A stretch of 64,000 nt of DNA from Phocoena phocoena (lineage: Eukaryota > Chordata > Mammalia > Artiodactyla > Phocoenidae): contig NC_089220.1 in NCBI RefSeq assembly GCF_963924675.1, forward strand, positions 48,308,639 through 48,372,638, written 5' to 3'. Below the pieces are notes generated by a model. That model was not told the DNA's origin and ran no database searches. It saw only the letters and a program-made list of their open reading frames with translations. Positions 11,663 to 23,377 of this stretch are shown here, in pieces. Within the stretch, counting starts at the first letter, position 1. The number at the start of each line of letters is the position of its first letter. Position numbers and translations under genes: made by a program.

Positions 11663-11725
11663 TGGGGGAGGGGCAATTTGGAGGAAGGAGAGGTGGAAAT
11701 CAAGAGTTTGCTCATTTCATCTTCA

Positions 11726-12630
11726 AAAGAGGAAAATAGTAACATTCTGCTGTTAAAAAAAAAAAGGAAGATGAGAGATTTTTTTCCTCCCTTTGCAAGA
11801 AAAGGATCTACATTCACAGAGTAACCTTATCTCCTGGCCTATTAGGATATTGCCCTTAGAAGACTTTTAAGATCAAGTAGTGCATTCTCAACTTTAGTTA
11901 TAAATGTGATTGGTTATAGGTCATTTCTGGCTCCCAAAGATCAGACTAGATAAATATAGGAACCAAGTCTGTTCCTGGACTCCAGGGCCCCTGTTGTCTA
12001 TTATAAAACATAATCTGCCTATTGATTAAGGATTCTAATTATCATGCTTGTAAAAGATAACCTTATTGGTTAACCTCACATGACTTTTTTAAAAAATTTG
12101 AAATATGACGACCTTCAGCTCCAGAAGCAGATGTGGCAGGAAACGACTTAATAGACACTTCCGTTTTTCTTGGGACAGCACCTCCTGCCCCACTTCCTCA
12201 GTTTGGGGCTCCTTTTACCATAAAGGCAGAGCTGTGTTTCCCACCCACACCGAGATACTCACTGTCCTGCACAACGTTGGTTACCTGCTTTTACTTTGCA
12301 GACCTGAAGCTTTAAAGAGAAGCTTGGGCAATTCAGTGTGGAGCTGGTGCTCACAGACCTCCCTCTACAGATTTACTAGGCGGCCAGGTCAGCACCCTGA
12401 GCTCTGAGGGGAGAAGGCAACGTCCTTGGCCTCCTTGTGATGTCTGCCTCACGCTCACCCACACCCTCCTGTACAGGATGTTTTGTGATGCCAGGACACA
12501 GCTGTCTTGATGCCAAAAAGTATTTTTTTGTTATTGTTGTGTTCATAATGACCTCTGTCTAAAAATTCTGTAGTGTTCCAGGAAGGGACACAGCGGACTG
12601 TGATCAAATGCACTTCTCCTCCCTGCCCCC
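11726..12630. other. Unassigned, unique stretch
   Basis: No gene or repeat recognised. A plus-strand ORF at 12105-12407 (100 codons) has no start context, splice signals or family signature that I can support. Confidence 0.4.
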
Positions 12631-12635
12631 CTCTG

Positions 12636-12649
12636 GTTACCATGGCAAC
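12636..12649. promoter_or_regulatory. Palindromic X-box (RFX-type binding site)
   Basis: GTTACCATGGCAAC is a nearly perfect inverted repeat and matches the RFX consensus GTTRCCATGGYAAC at every position. A second related half-site, GTTGCCATG, follows at 12670-12678. RFX-family factors bind such sites in promoters and enhancers, notably of ciliary genes. It lies in non-repeat DNA. No promoter or exon is evident next to it, so whether it is used is unknown. Confidence 0.55.
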
Positions 12650-12683
12650 TGTGAATGACTGATTTCCTGGTTGCCATGTAAAT

Positions 12684-13971
12684 GCAATGGGATCCCAGCC
12701 ACTGCACCACACAAAGACGTCAGTAAGAATAGTGAGAAAACAAAAATCATATCTAAAAAGACAAAGGATTTCATCTCAAGCCTTTCTCTCACACAAAGTA
12801 GAGGAAAGGAATCAATTGTAATGAGAAATGGTGCTCTTCCTGAGGTAGGAGCCTGTCTCTCCCTCATTGGAGGGAAGACCGGAAAAAAAAAGGGGAAATC
12901 CCTCATTTGTCGCCCAAGGAGTTGGCACAGTGACAGGAAGACAGATGCCATTCTCAGGTGCTAGAACCCTTCAGTAATAAGCCTGAATCCCACTGCGAGG
13001 AAATCTGAAATATTTAACTGGGGTGGAAGAATTAAGTTAGATTGAAAACAAAACAGAAAAAACAGGTTTCATGGACATTTTTTAGAACTATTCTTATTTG
13101 TATAGCTTCATAATTTTAAAATTAAGATTCTAAATGCTCTAATTTATAATATCTGTTGGATTAATTTTTATTTCTATCTAATAACTTTGGAGAAATACAA
13201 AATACAGTTATTTTTTCTCTCTTTTTTAATTTGTAACACCCTGATAAAACCACATTCCAAAAACTGATTAATCCAGATTCCTGTGGTTTTCATAGCCTGG
13301 GTGTTATCTGTGTTTAGTAATATCTAAAAAGAGCACTAGCATATTACAAAACACATGAAATATATTTTATACAAAAACTAAAATTGTTTACAAAACTAAA
13401 GTTGTTGATAACTTACTTCCTTGACTTTTATCATATCTTAGATTCAAATGGTTTAAAAATTAATCTATTGTTATTTTTAAAAACAATTTTTCTCTGCTTT
13501 TGACAAATGCTTCATATAAAGGTTTTAAAAACCTAATCAGGCAGAATTTTCATGGGTTTGCTGAACATACACAGAGAGCTACTGGTGCTTTACTATTAGT
13601 TTTCAGCAGCTGAACCATTGAAATCATTTTTTTTTTCTATTTTTAGCCATAAAAAGGCACGAAATCATTTCTGAATGCCTATCTTTCCGAAGGTTAGAGC
13701 TGCAATGAGCTGAAGCATGCCATGTTTTACAGATGCCAGAGAAGGAACACCGAGGGGGTTCCGGGATACAAAGCAGACGGATCCAGGCCCGGTAACTGCC
13801 ATTTCTTAATACTCTTCCTGGCATTCGACTCTGCCTCATGACAAAAGCCAGTATGTTCCTAACTGGGTCAATAGGTGTCACACAGGTTAAAAAGTTGGGG
13901 CAGGAAATTCAGAGCACAAATAATTTTGCAAAATCTCAGGTTCAATAATGTTAAACAGGTTCATTTACTGC
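12684..13971. other. Unassigned, mostly unique stretch
   Basis: No gene called. 13000-13560 is very AT-rich. The minus-strand ORFs at 12637-12951 and 13624-13881 lack recognisable domains and are not supported as exons. Confidence 0.4.
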
Positions 13972-14156
13972 AGAACTTCTCAGAGCTTTTGATGTGCCAA
14001 TATTGATGGTGACTCTGGAGAAAATACATAGAATATAGAATATAGAATAGGAGGGGGCTCTAGAGAATATGATGTTTCCCAAATGTATTGGACCACCGAG
14101 CCATGTCTTCACAGAACATCTCTGAGTTCTTCAGAGCATACTTTGAGAAATGCTGG
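13972..14156. repeat. Possible hAT (Charlie-type) DNA transposon remnant
   Basis: The ends look like decayed hAT terminal inverted repeats: CAGAACTTCTCAGAGC on the left and CTTTGAGAAATGCTGG on the right. The interior contains 'gaccaccgagccatgtcttc', but I cannot match it to a named family with confidence. Confidence 0.4.
14029..14050. repeat. Short ATAGAAT tandem repeat
   Basis: Three copies of a 7-base unit (ATAGAAT) in a row. It lies inside the possible hAT remnant. Confidence 0.8.
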
Positions 14157-14500
14157 GCCTAATTTCTCTAATTGTAATTTAAGGATATATGGATTTTTAG
14201 GATTTAAAATTACAAGATTTAAAAAAGTGATTGGCTCCATATGATTATCTAATGTAGCCTGTAGCCAGATTCCTAAGAGAGCAAAGAGAAAGAAAATGAC
14301 CAAAAAAAGAATTGAAAAAGGATCTACAATAAATCAGGTGACCTTCAGAATATTTACTTTAAACTTGAGCACAAGACCACATATTTTCCTTCTCAAGATT
14401 TTATCGTAGCTTCCATAGGTCTACCAGGTGCAATTCTCTAACAATAAACCCCACAAGAGCTCCCAATTGTTTCAGCAAATTTGTGCCAAAAGACAAAGAG

Positions 14501-14914
14501 AAAGACAAATACCGTATGCTAACACATATATATGGAATTTAAGGGGGAGAAAATGTCATGAAGAACCTAGGGGTAAGACAGGAATAAAGACACAGACCTA
14601 CTAGAGAATGGACTTGAGGATATGGGGAGGGGGAAGGGTAAGCTGTGACAAAGCGAGAGAGAGGCATGGACATATATACACTACCAAACATAAGGTAGAT
14701 AGCTAGTGGGAAGCAGCCGCATAGCACAGGGAGATCAGCTCGGTGCTTTGTGACCACCTGTAGGGGTGGGATAGGGAGGGTGGGAGGGAGGGAGACGCAA
14801 GAGGGAAGAGATATGGGAACATATGTATATGTATAACTGATTCACTTTGTTATAAAGCAGAAACTAACACACCATTGTAAAGCAATTATACTCCAATAAA
14901 TATGTAAAAAAAAA
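14501..14914 (+). mobile_element. L1 LINE, strongly 5'-truncated 3' end
   Basis: Only the end of ORF2 and the 3' UTR is present: 'aaagacaaataccgtatgct', 'gcagccgcatagcacaggga', 'ttcactttgttataaagcag', 'gcaattatactccaataaat', then an A-run. A 13-base target duplication, AAAAGACAAAGAG, flanks it at 14488-14500 and 14915-14927. The 3' UTR type matches the cetartiodactyl L1 seen also at 44.7 kb. The intact duplication and A-tail suggest a relatively young insertion. Confidence 0.93.
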
Positions 14915-14929
14915 AAAAGACAAAGAGGA

Positions 14930-15539
14930 ATGGACCTCAGAGGGACGTGAGTGATACCTCTAGGGGTGGGGAGTGGAGGGGTGATGGGGGGACGGGGGGG
15001 TCAGCTGGAAGTTGCTGTTGATTCACCTGGGAAGGAACTGCCAATGCTTAGGGTACCTTTTGGGGACTCAGTCCTCTTTAGTGGGATTTTTGGGCTTCCA
15101 TCTGACCACACTGACTATACAATGATTCCCACCCACCAGCTATGAGAAACAACGGAGCTGCCCGCAACCTCACCCCTGAAGCTAAGTGACAAAGGGAACC
15201 TTCTCCTGCTTCCCCTCACTCTGATACCTTATGTAAAAGGGGGACTGTGTCAGAGAGCAGATGCGCTCCCTGCCCTGGTCCAGCCTGCCCAGGGGAGATG
15301 GAGAAGTGACTGAAGGATTACAGGATAGAATGAAGTATCTTTAAGGGAGCTTGCTGCCCAGAGGAAAGGAGAGCCGGCTGCAACAAAGTAGGTAGAAGCC
15401 ATCTGAAAGATAAAACAGATCCATGTTTGTACCTCACCAACTTCAGTGTCTTCAGACTGGTTGAGTAGCTGGGACAGCCTTGTAAACACTGTTGGAACAC
15501 TGATGGGGGAACCCGAGAAGAGGAAGCGTAGGGAGGAGT
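14930..15539. other. Unassigned stretch
   Basis: No gene or named repeat was recognised. The first part (about 14950-15000) is G-rich. Confidence 0.4.
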
Positions 15540-15900
15540 CGGATTTATTTTGCCTGGGTTTCCAGGAGAGTCTTTAGAAGAGATGTAGCAATGGAGACGG
15601 TGCTGAGGGCTGAGTAAGAGAAAGGGGACTTTTCAGGCTGAGGTACCTGCCTGTTCAGAGGCGTGAGGGTGGGACCGAGCCATGAGGGTTTGGTATCTGG
15701 GAGCAGATGGCCGAGGTGTGCTGGTGAAGCCTACTGTGGATTGCAGCAGTGGGCTGGGGTCGGTTTGGGAAGTACACCAATGACATTTCAACCACTCTGG
15801 GAGAAGGAGGAAGCATAGAAGAGTGTGGTCAGAGGACTGATATGATCAGGTTAGAATTTTGGTAAAACCATGACAGTGCAGGGCAGGCTTTGAAAAGGGG
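15540..15900 (-). repeat. L2 LINE fragment (antisense)
   Basis: Purine-rich order typical of antisense L2: 'gaggcgtgagggtgggaccg agcc', 'gatggccgaggtgtgctgg', 'ggtcagaggactgatatgat cagg'. It is degraded and non-coding. Confidence 0.6.
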
Positions 15901-17407
15901 TAGCGTGGAAGGCTAGAGTAGACACACAACACGTTTGAGTGGTTTCCATAGCAGTAAATGGTCAACTGTCTAGTAACATCTGGGAGGAGATAAGAGGGAG
16001 AGAAGGGCAAGAAAGAGGAGGTGGGGAGAACTCTCAAGTACTCTTAGGGGTAAAAAACCAGAGTAGATGGATGTGCCTTCGTCTATCCGTTCAACAATTA
16101 CTTGTTTGCATTAATATAAAAGCAACATCTCCTCTGTCTTTGCCCTGAAGACCTTCCCTACGATTTGTGTAAGAATTGTGGTGATTGCAGCACCTGATAT
16201 AGTTCAGCTAATCATAAGTTACTTGGGTTGTTGGCCTCTTCTGCTTTATAACAACATGGGTGGGCCTTTTACTGTAACATCTCAGTTTGCTACCTCAGTG
16301 GCACCAAGATTAGCAGCAGAGATCTCCAGAGGAAGAGGAATTTTTTTTTCTGTCTTCAATTCTGGCAAATACCTGTGCTCTGTGAAAAAGGGTCACACGT
16401 GGGCCATCCCTCTGGCAACACAGGCCAAACTGCCATCTTGTTAAATTAAGTTTGGACCCTGCGCAGGTCCATGACTCTTCTGGTGAGAACTCAGGAAATG
16501 CCACTCCTGTGCTGGGATGGTGACGGGCCGGCTTCTCAGCATTTCGTTTAGGTGCACAGTGCCCCAGGGGTTGCTGCCAGAAAAAAACCTGCCCACCAAT
16601 CACAGGGTCAGTTACTGACTTTGACAGCGCTAGAGGATGTAGAGAGAAGAAACACAATTAACTGCTCTGGTGAAGACTGAACAAGATGTTTGCTCTCTTA
16701 CCATCTCTACAAAAATAACGCCTATTAAAATCAGATTTTTAGAAAACCTGAAGACTTCAACTCCAGACTAAAAACTGTAATTGTACCCTCTTTCGTGAGC
16801 CCCTATGTCTAGACTAGATATTATCAATACAACTGTCTCATATCTGAATAAGCTTTTAGTGTCGTGGCTCTGAAGAGGAGAGATTTTTGTTTTTGTTTTT
16901 TTACAAGGACCTCCATTTCATTACTGTTTAGGTCAGAAGAGGGCAAATAAGCATGACGTCATAGATTAGACAAAAAAGGAGGGCTTTTAGGCAATGGGAA
17001 CATAACATACAGTGGAATAAAAATTTCCTTAGGCAGAATGTTCAGAAATCAGCATGTTTCCCTTGATGGGAGCTTCTGGGAGCTATGTGTGAAGAGTTAA
17101 TTCATGTTCAGTATCTTTCTTAAATATATTTGTCACTGTTTCATGTAGAGTCTACTAGAAATAATCTACTCTTTTTTTTGTGACAGAATTTGAATGATCT
17201 GGGGGCCGTCACTGAGACCACTGTTGTCCTTGTACTGCCCTGAAGAAAAGCATTTCACCAAATTTGTCCCTAGCTCTGCATGCTGGAAGGTGTGTCTGTT
17301 TCTCACAATCGTTTCCTAATTCCTATAGAATGATTTTCTCATTGGCCTCTCACTTCTTCCTATTCTTTTTCTTCCATGGGCCTTAATGTTTTGCTTGAAT
17401 AGTTCTG
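15901..17407. other. Unassigned, mostly unique stretch
   Basis: No gene called. The ORFs at 16178-16444 (plus) and 16310-16657 (minus) overlap each other on opposite strands and neither shows a family signature. Confidence 0.4.
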
Positions 17408-17560
17408 TTGCAATATTATCATGGTCTCTGAAGCCAGATTACCCAGGTTCAGATCCAGGCTCCACTGCTTATGAGCTGTGCCTCAGTGTTCTCCTCTGTA
17501 AAATAGGGATAATACTAGTGCCTTCCTTATAGGAACCTTGTGAGAATTATATGATTTAGT
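17408..17560 (+). repeat. MIR SINE (sense)
   Basis: Recognisable MIR core: 'acccaggttcagatccaggc', 'tccactgcttatgagctgtg', 'cctctgtaaaatagggataa' and 'aaccttgtgagaattatatg'. About 150 bases of the family's roughly 260 remain. Confidence 0.85.
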
Positions 17561-17598
17561 AGAGAACTTTGAGGGGCTCTTTCCTGGTGGAGCCTCTT

Positions 17599-17753
17599 AA
17601 CATGGGGTTCCCAGACCTGGGCAAATGTCAGAATTCCCTGGGGAAATAGTTTAAAGTATAGATTCCTGGGCCCACTGCCACTGATTCCAGTTTAGTCCGT
17701 CTGGACAGGGGCCTGCCACAGCTGATTCATACGCTGGCATTTAAGAACCACTA
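17599..17753 (+). repeat. hAT (MER5-like) non-autonomous DNA transposon
   Basis: The pattern 'gggttcccagacctgggcaa' ... 'cctgggcccactgccactga' ... 'gctggcatttaagaaccact' matches the MER5-type short hAT elements, including the closing half of the terminal inverted repeat. Confidence 0.55.
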
Positions 17754-17893
17754 CTTAATTAAAATGTTGGCTCCTGTGGTGCTGTCCTGGTCCTTCCCTC
17801 CTTTTTCTCTTGAGCTTCCCCCATCTCATACTGTCTCCCGTGGCAAGTCTCCGATTTTGTAGAGTTTGTTTGATTTGCCCACCAGTGGTGACC

Positions 17894-18531
17894 CTCTAGA
17901 GCAGGGGTCCCCAACCCCTGGGCCACGGACCAGTACCGGTCTATGGCCTGTTAGGAACCGGGCCACACAGCAGGAGGTGAGCGGCGGGTGCGTGAGCGAA
18001 GCTTCATCCGTATTTACAGCCGCTCCCATCGCTCGCATTACCTCCTGAGCTCCGTGTCCTGTCAGACCAGCAGCGGCATTAGATTCTCAGAGGAGCGTAG
18101 GAACCCTACTGTGGACTGCATATGTGAGGGATCCAGGTTGTGCACTCGTTATGAGAATCCAATGCCTGATGATCTGAGGTGGAGCTGAGGCGGTGATGCT
18201 AGCGCTGGGGAGCGGCTGCAAATACAAATTATCATTAGCAGAGAGGTTTGACTGCACAGAGACCATAATAAATCAACTGCTTGCAGACTCAGATCAAAGC
18301 CCTATCAGTGAGTGGCAAGTGAAAACAAGCTCAGGGCTCCCACTGATTCTGCATTACGGTGAGCTGTATAATTATTTCATTATATATTACAATGTAATAA
18401 TAATAGAAATAAAGTGCACAATAAATGTCATGTGCTTGAATCATCCCGAAACCATCCGCGGTCTGTGGAAAAATTGTCTTCCACAAAACCAGTCCCTGGT
18501 GCCCAAAAGGTTGGGGATCGCTGCTCTAGAG
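17894..18531. mobile_element. hAT-superfamily non-autonomous transposon, 622 bp, with 8-bp duplication
   Basis: The element proper is 17902-18523. It begins CAGGGGTCCCCAACC and ends GGTTGGGGATCGCTG, an inverted repeat with only two mismatches in 15. An exact 8-base duplication, CTCTAGAG, lies at 17894-17901 and 18524-18531, as expected of hAT transposition. The interior is non-coding. I recognise the sequence as a widespread mammalian hAT repeat but am not certain of its Repbase name, so none is given. It carries no transposase ORF and depended on an outside enzyme. Confidence 0.88.
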
Positions 18532-21500
18532 AACCACCCATCTTCTTACTTCTTAAACTGGTTTCATATTATACATTTGTGATCCCTCCTCCCAGTCTGT
18601 CTGTGACCTCTAGGGGGAAAAAAAAAATGATACATGAGGGCTCCAATTCATCTACATTTGCTGCCGTGGGAGGTGATATGTTCTAGGAGTTATACACGTG
18701 TGTGACTGAACCTGGTCTCGGGGCTCCAAATACTGCAAATGGGAAAATCCTCAGGGACTTGTTTATATAAGGTAACTTTTATAGAAGAAAGGGAGGTCTC
18801 ACTTCTAGCTATAAGCATAGGAGTTGTGCTAAAAGGCAGTCATTTATAGTGGTGTGAAAAATCACACTGCTCTCCTGGGTGCTTGACCTGGGGCAGAAGG
18901 GCTAACACGGCTTTCTTCTCTCTGCATCTACTCACTGGATCCAAAGCTCTGTTCAGCTCTATCCAGGAAAACTCACGGAATACGTGACAACCCAGGAACA
19001 AGGCTGAGGAGAAAAACTAAAGATGCAGTGTTTCAAGAGGTTGGGACACAAGTGGAAGGGGGAGGACAGAAGAGGGGCATCCGCAGAGGGGAAAAGTCCC
19101 TCAAGGGATTGGGAACTGGGCAGCTCCAGGGGCTGCATCCAGAGTGGGGAACCGAGACTGTGTCCGGTAAGGAGGGGCCACTGAACAGGCTCAAGGAGCT
19201 ACTGACGAGGGTAGATTTAGTGTTGAAGGTAGACTTAGTAGACTTATTGTTGAAGGCAGATTTTGTGTGGCACATTTATAGGCGTCATAGGGGACATGAC
19301 TGGTGGAAAGATGCCAACACACAGTGCAGGAACTTGAAGTTTCTTAGTGATTAAAAGATAAAGGAAGTCTGGAGTCAGGTTAAGCTGAAAACAACGTGGC
19401 ATGCTCTCAGACTCAGCTCCGCCTTCCAAGTTCCTGGGCGACTTACCCATCAAATTTATTTTAACATGATTTTCCCGGTCCAGCATCTCATCCTGAAAAT
19501 TTCAAGGCTGGACATTAATTCTTCCTTTAAGCACCCATCAGCAGCAAGACTAATAGTTACAAAGTGGTAGGAAAAAGAAAAATACAGTATTCTAGCTAAG
19601 ATTTTCTACTTTGGTAAGCGTTTACATTTATTTCCAATTCTGAAAGGAAGACACTTTGGGAGCGTCATAAATTTGGGTCTTGCCCTTATTGGGAAGTTGC
19701 AGGTAGGGAGCAGGGGTGGATGATCCTATTTGTTTGCCTGAAAATAGTCCCCCCACCCCAGCCCATTCTCCAAAATGTTTTTGTTTAGGTACCTCTGCTT
19801 AAGTGTTTTCAGAGAGGCATGGAGCCCGGGGAAGATGACTGAGTTGATATGCCTGAATCATCCTATCTCAAACTAGTGGTGGGTGATGCTCCAGAGCTGT
19901 GGGCAGGGAAGAGTACAGCATAAAAACCCCTCTCATTTACCTATATGGCCTTGGACCTCTGAAATATTACACATAAAGAGAGACAGGAGATACGGAGGTC
20001 TGAATATAAAAGTAATTTTCCTCCTTCTCAAGATAAAAGAAATGAGGTCAGAAGTTAGGTTTGGAGAGAATAAAAAACCTGAATGCCTAGTCTTTACTTC
20101 ATATTTTCTGGGGTTTTACAACTCTTCTCTGATATATTAGTTCAGTGTTCCTTCCTGCTTCCCATAAGTAATTACTGAATCTCGGCCTCAACTCTTCCCC
20201 TCAACTGAGCCCCAGGGCCATTAATAAACATCAGGTTAGCCTAGAAGCTTTACTCTTGTCTCTTTTGCTCCTTCCTCAGAGATGGCATTAAAAAAAAAAA
20301 AAAAGCTGAGTCTTGCTAATAATTCCAGGAGCGAAAGCCTAATTCTACAGAGTTGACCTTCTGTTAATTTGCATTCCACTACTTTGGTGAAGACCCTGCC
20401 GACCATCAGAGTTCCCAGCTCTTTTCAGCATGGAATGTATCCTTCCCTGCTTATATACAGTAGCAGGGTGGGCATTTAGGGTATCTTTAAACCAGGCATA
20501 TAATAAAGAGTTGTATAAAAGGGTTGTATACTCAGAGCATACAGGAAAATGGTTCCCTTTGGACACTGCAGAAATAAATGGAATGCCCTAAAGGGAATGA
20601 AAAAGAAAATCTATTTCCAGAACATTTGCATTCTATTAATGAACACTGCAGGCCATGTACCCAATAACTGCATTCATTACAGCCCTAGTTGTGTTCCCAG
20701 AACCCACTTAGGTGACATCCCTTATGCTTTTCTTCTTTCCCATGAAAAGGATGCTCCCAGAAAATTAAAGTGGCTTTAGCAACATCCGCGTTGAGCAGCA
20801 TGTGTTTTTCCTTACGCACCACCCAGCGGCACTGGCATCTACACAGCACACGAGCACAAAGCCTTCTACACAAGGCAGGGAAAGCTTTCTTCTGACTTGC
20901 CACCCTCTGGAGGGAGTCACGTTAGCACCAAGCCAGCCTTTCATCTGCCACCTTTCCCAAACAATTGACTTTTGTCTCCCAGCTGGTTGACAAGCTCTGT
21001 TGTCAGTCACCAGGGAAGGCCTGGCTTCCACATGGCTGTGACCTCAGCAGGGAGCCCAGGGCAGGGAGAAGCCAGGCAAGCCCTGGGATGGAGACCATTG
21101 CATTGCTGGCAGTCCTGCACTGTTGTGCAAAATCTATATGCTGATGCCGGGCAGGCTCTGGAGGATTTTCTATATATAGAAAAATACATATTTCCATCCT
21201 TCCAGCTAATAGAAAGACAAGAATCCTCTGAGGTAATTCCTGCTTTCCTTTCTCCTGTCAGTCCTTAAAACACCTTTCTTCTACCTTCTCCAAAAGCCTC
21301 AGTGTGTTATTTATTTAATACACTTTCTGAATGAAGTCAGCATTCTACAGATCTTTGAATCTGACAATTTTTTTTGTCTCTTCCAATAATTGTCCAGAGA
21401 GCAAGGCCATGTTTCTAACTCAGTTGGTATTGCATGATGAGGGCGTCTTAAAGGCATTCTGACATTCATGTTGAGTGGGACTCAAGCCAGCTACTGTAAG

Positions 21501-22621
21501 CCACTGAAACAGTGTATCCCATACTACCCACAAGGCCACCAATATCATTATTAAAAAGGGAAACAATGGCGGGGAAGTAGTGGCAGTACTGATGTGATGG
21601 CAATTCCATTCATCATCCCAGCAGAAGGGACACTGGAAGGATGCTGTGATGAACTGGTTATGGTGACAGGTGAGTGATATCCTGTAGAATGTGTGTTCCT
21701 GGGAGCTTTTCTAAAAATCAGTATTGCCATTCTTTATGCCCCTCAAATATCACAGACCTTGTCCCCTCTGCCTGAAATTCTACAAATAATGGTTTTCATT
21801 TTTTTGATTTAAGGCTTCCCAACTATTGCTAAAAATTCCTGAGGGAGGTACACATTAGGCTTCCTCAGTCATCTCCACCTTAGTGGAAAGAAGCAATGGC
21901 CTTTCCCTGAAAAGTAGGTTTTGAGGGAGTAAACCTTACTGTATTTATGTTCACAATCTTACCCTACTCTTGATGCTAAGAAGGACTCTTCCTGCCTCTT
22001 GCTATAGAGATTGTAGGTATCAAGAATTAGAAGACACCTGTAGAGGTTAAAATGATTTATATTAGAAAGACATTAGAAGAGATTCATGGGCCAAGAAGAG
22101 CTGGAGAAGAGTTTTGAGTGGGGAAAGAAGCAGCAGTGAAAGATGATGATGTTCAGGGAATGTGTAGAGGAAAAGAGAGATTTAGAGAGAAATTGTGGAC
22201 ATTGCTATGAAGAGCGCCAGACATGTATTTTCCATGAAGTTTTCATTAGCAAAGGCTCATCCTAAGTCCCTGGGACCCAAGTACTGTATTTACATGCCCA
22301 TTTTATATTCTTCTACATACAGAGTATCCCTCCCCCCTCAAACTGTGTAAGCTTCAGAACTCATAAATCTGAACTTGGAGTGGGTCTACAGAGAAGTAAA
22401 TGAGTGATGTTAAGAAAAATTTTCCAAACCTTGAAAGGCAAATGCCTTCCCTGTCATGCCAGGATCCTGTCTAATAAGCTTTCCTAAGGGTCATCTGAAT
22501 TCAGAAGGCTGGAAAGTTGTTTGACTTACTAATTCCAATTATTTATTAGAACATTTTACAATTTTGTAAGGGTAGCCTTTAAACTTTGCAGACACCTGCT
22601 AATGCAAATATTTTTGCCTAC
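18532..22621. other. About 4 kb without recognised gene or repeat
   Basis: Apart from an A-run at about 20289-20304 and a possible small L2 scrap at 21735-21790, I recognise nothing. ORFs are all under 110 codons and overlap on both strands (for example 19028-19354 plus and 19033-19275 minus). This is the longest stretch in the window free of identifiable mobile elements. Confidence 0.45.
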
Positions 22622-23005
22622 TGCTATGGAATGAATTGTCTCCACCACCCGCCCACCCCACACCAATTCATATGTTGAAACTCTAACCTCCAATATGATC
22701 GTATTTGGAGATGGAACATTTGGGTGGTTATTATATTTAGATGAGGTCATGAGGGTGGGGCCCTCATTATGGGATTAGTGTCTTTATAAGAAGAGACACC
22801 AGAGAGTTCACTTTCTCTCTCTCTGCCATGTGAGGATGTAAGGAGAAAGTGGGCCTCCTCAGGCCAGGAAGAGAGATCTCACACCAGAAACTAACCATGC
22901 TGACATGGTGAGCTTGGACTCCAGAACTATGAGAGAATAAACTTCTGTTGTTTAAGCTACCTAGTCTATGGTATATTGTTATGGCAGCCTGAGCTGACTA
23001 AGGCA
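22622..23005 (+). mobile_element. MaLR solo LTR (MLT1A-like)
   Basis: The sequence follows an MLT1 LTR from end to end: TGCTATGGAATGAATTGTCT, 'aattcatatgttgaaactct', 'gaggtcatgagggtggggcc', 'tgccatgtgaggatgtaagg', 'tccagaactatgagagaata', and the 3' end 'ggcagcctgagctgactaag'. At about 384 bp it is near full length for this LTR family. No internal MaLR region adjoins it, so this is a solo LTR. A possible 5-base duplication (CCTAC/CCTAT) is imperfect. Confidence 0.9.
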
Positions 23006-23377
23006 CCTATAGAGAATAATTTTTGACCTATAGAAATGCAAATTATTTCTGAAAGTAGAAAAGAGAACCTCAAAGATAATGGTTTATTGCCCTATGGTAA
23101 ATAAATAGGTTTTGTATCTAACAGCCTTATTCTTACATTCGTTTTTGCTTTCACTAACTATATATACATTACATTCTCTTATCATCCTTGAACTGGCTTC
23201 ATCATCATTTTAATGAGTTAAAATAAAAATTTTGACCCACAATCACTATTTTTATGAGAATTGTGTTTTTATTTAAATTTGAAAATAATACTTTTGACAG
23301 TGAAGAGAATCTTTAGGAATTATGCCACCTGTTGTATAACGTATTCCACTTTGGTATCTCTTTGTGAGACTTCAGTA
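23006..23377. other. Unassigned AT-rich stretch
   Basis: No gene or repeat recognised between the solo LTR and the L1 target duplication. Confidence 0.35.

Larger units (their letters stand above)
9690..11725 (-). repeat. L2 LINE (antisense), split by an LTR insertion
   Basis: Two L2 pieces in the same orientation flank foreign DNA. The left piece (9690-9898) reads 'ttatttattggaagcttatt aggtgcca' to 'ggtcaggaaggct'. The right piece (11071-11725) resumes at 'ccaacatttggagacttgaa' and runs through 'gtggcatgatctgact' and 'ttcaggatatattttgaaac' to 'gctatttattgagatgaaca'. In the L2 consensus these segments are contiguous, so one L2 was interrupted. A GT microsatellite grew inside the right piece. 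Confidence 0.75.

Noticed and set aside
17826..18188. Arginine-rich short ORFs in the 17.9-18.2 kb region
   Set aside because: They are translations of the hAT transposon, which is non-autonomous and non-coding.
20549..20779. Plus-strand ORF of 76 codons in the repeat-free stretch
   Set aside because: Considered because of its unique location, but there is no family signature and no splice or start context, and overlapping frames are open on the minus strand.
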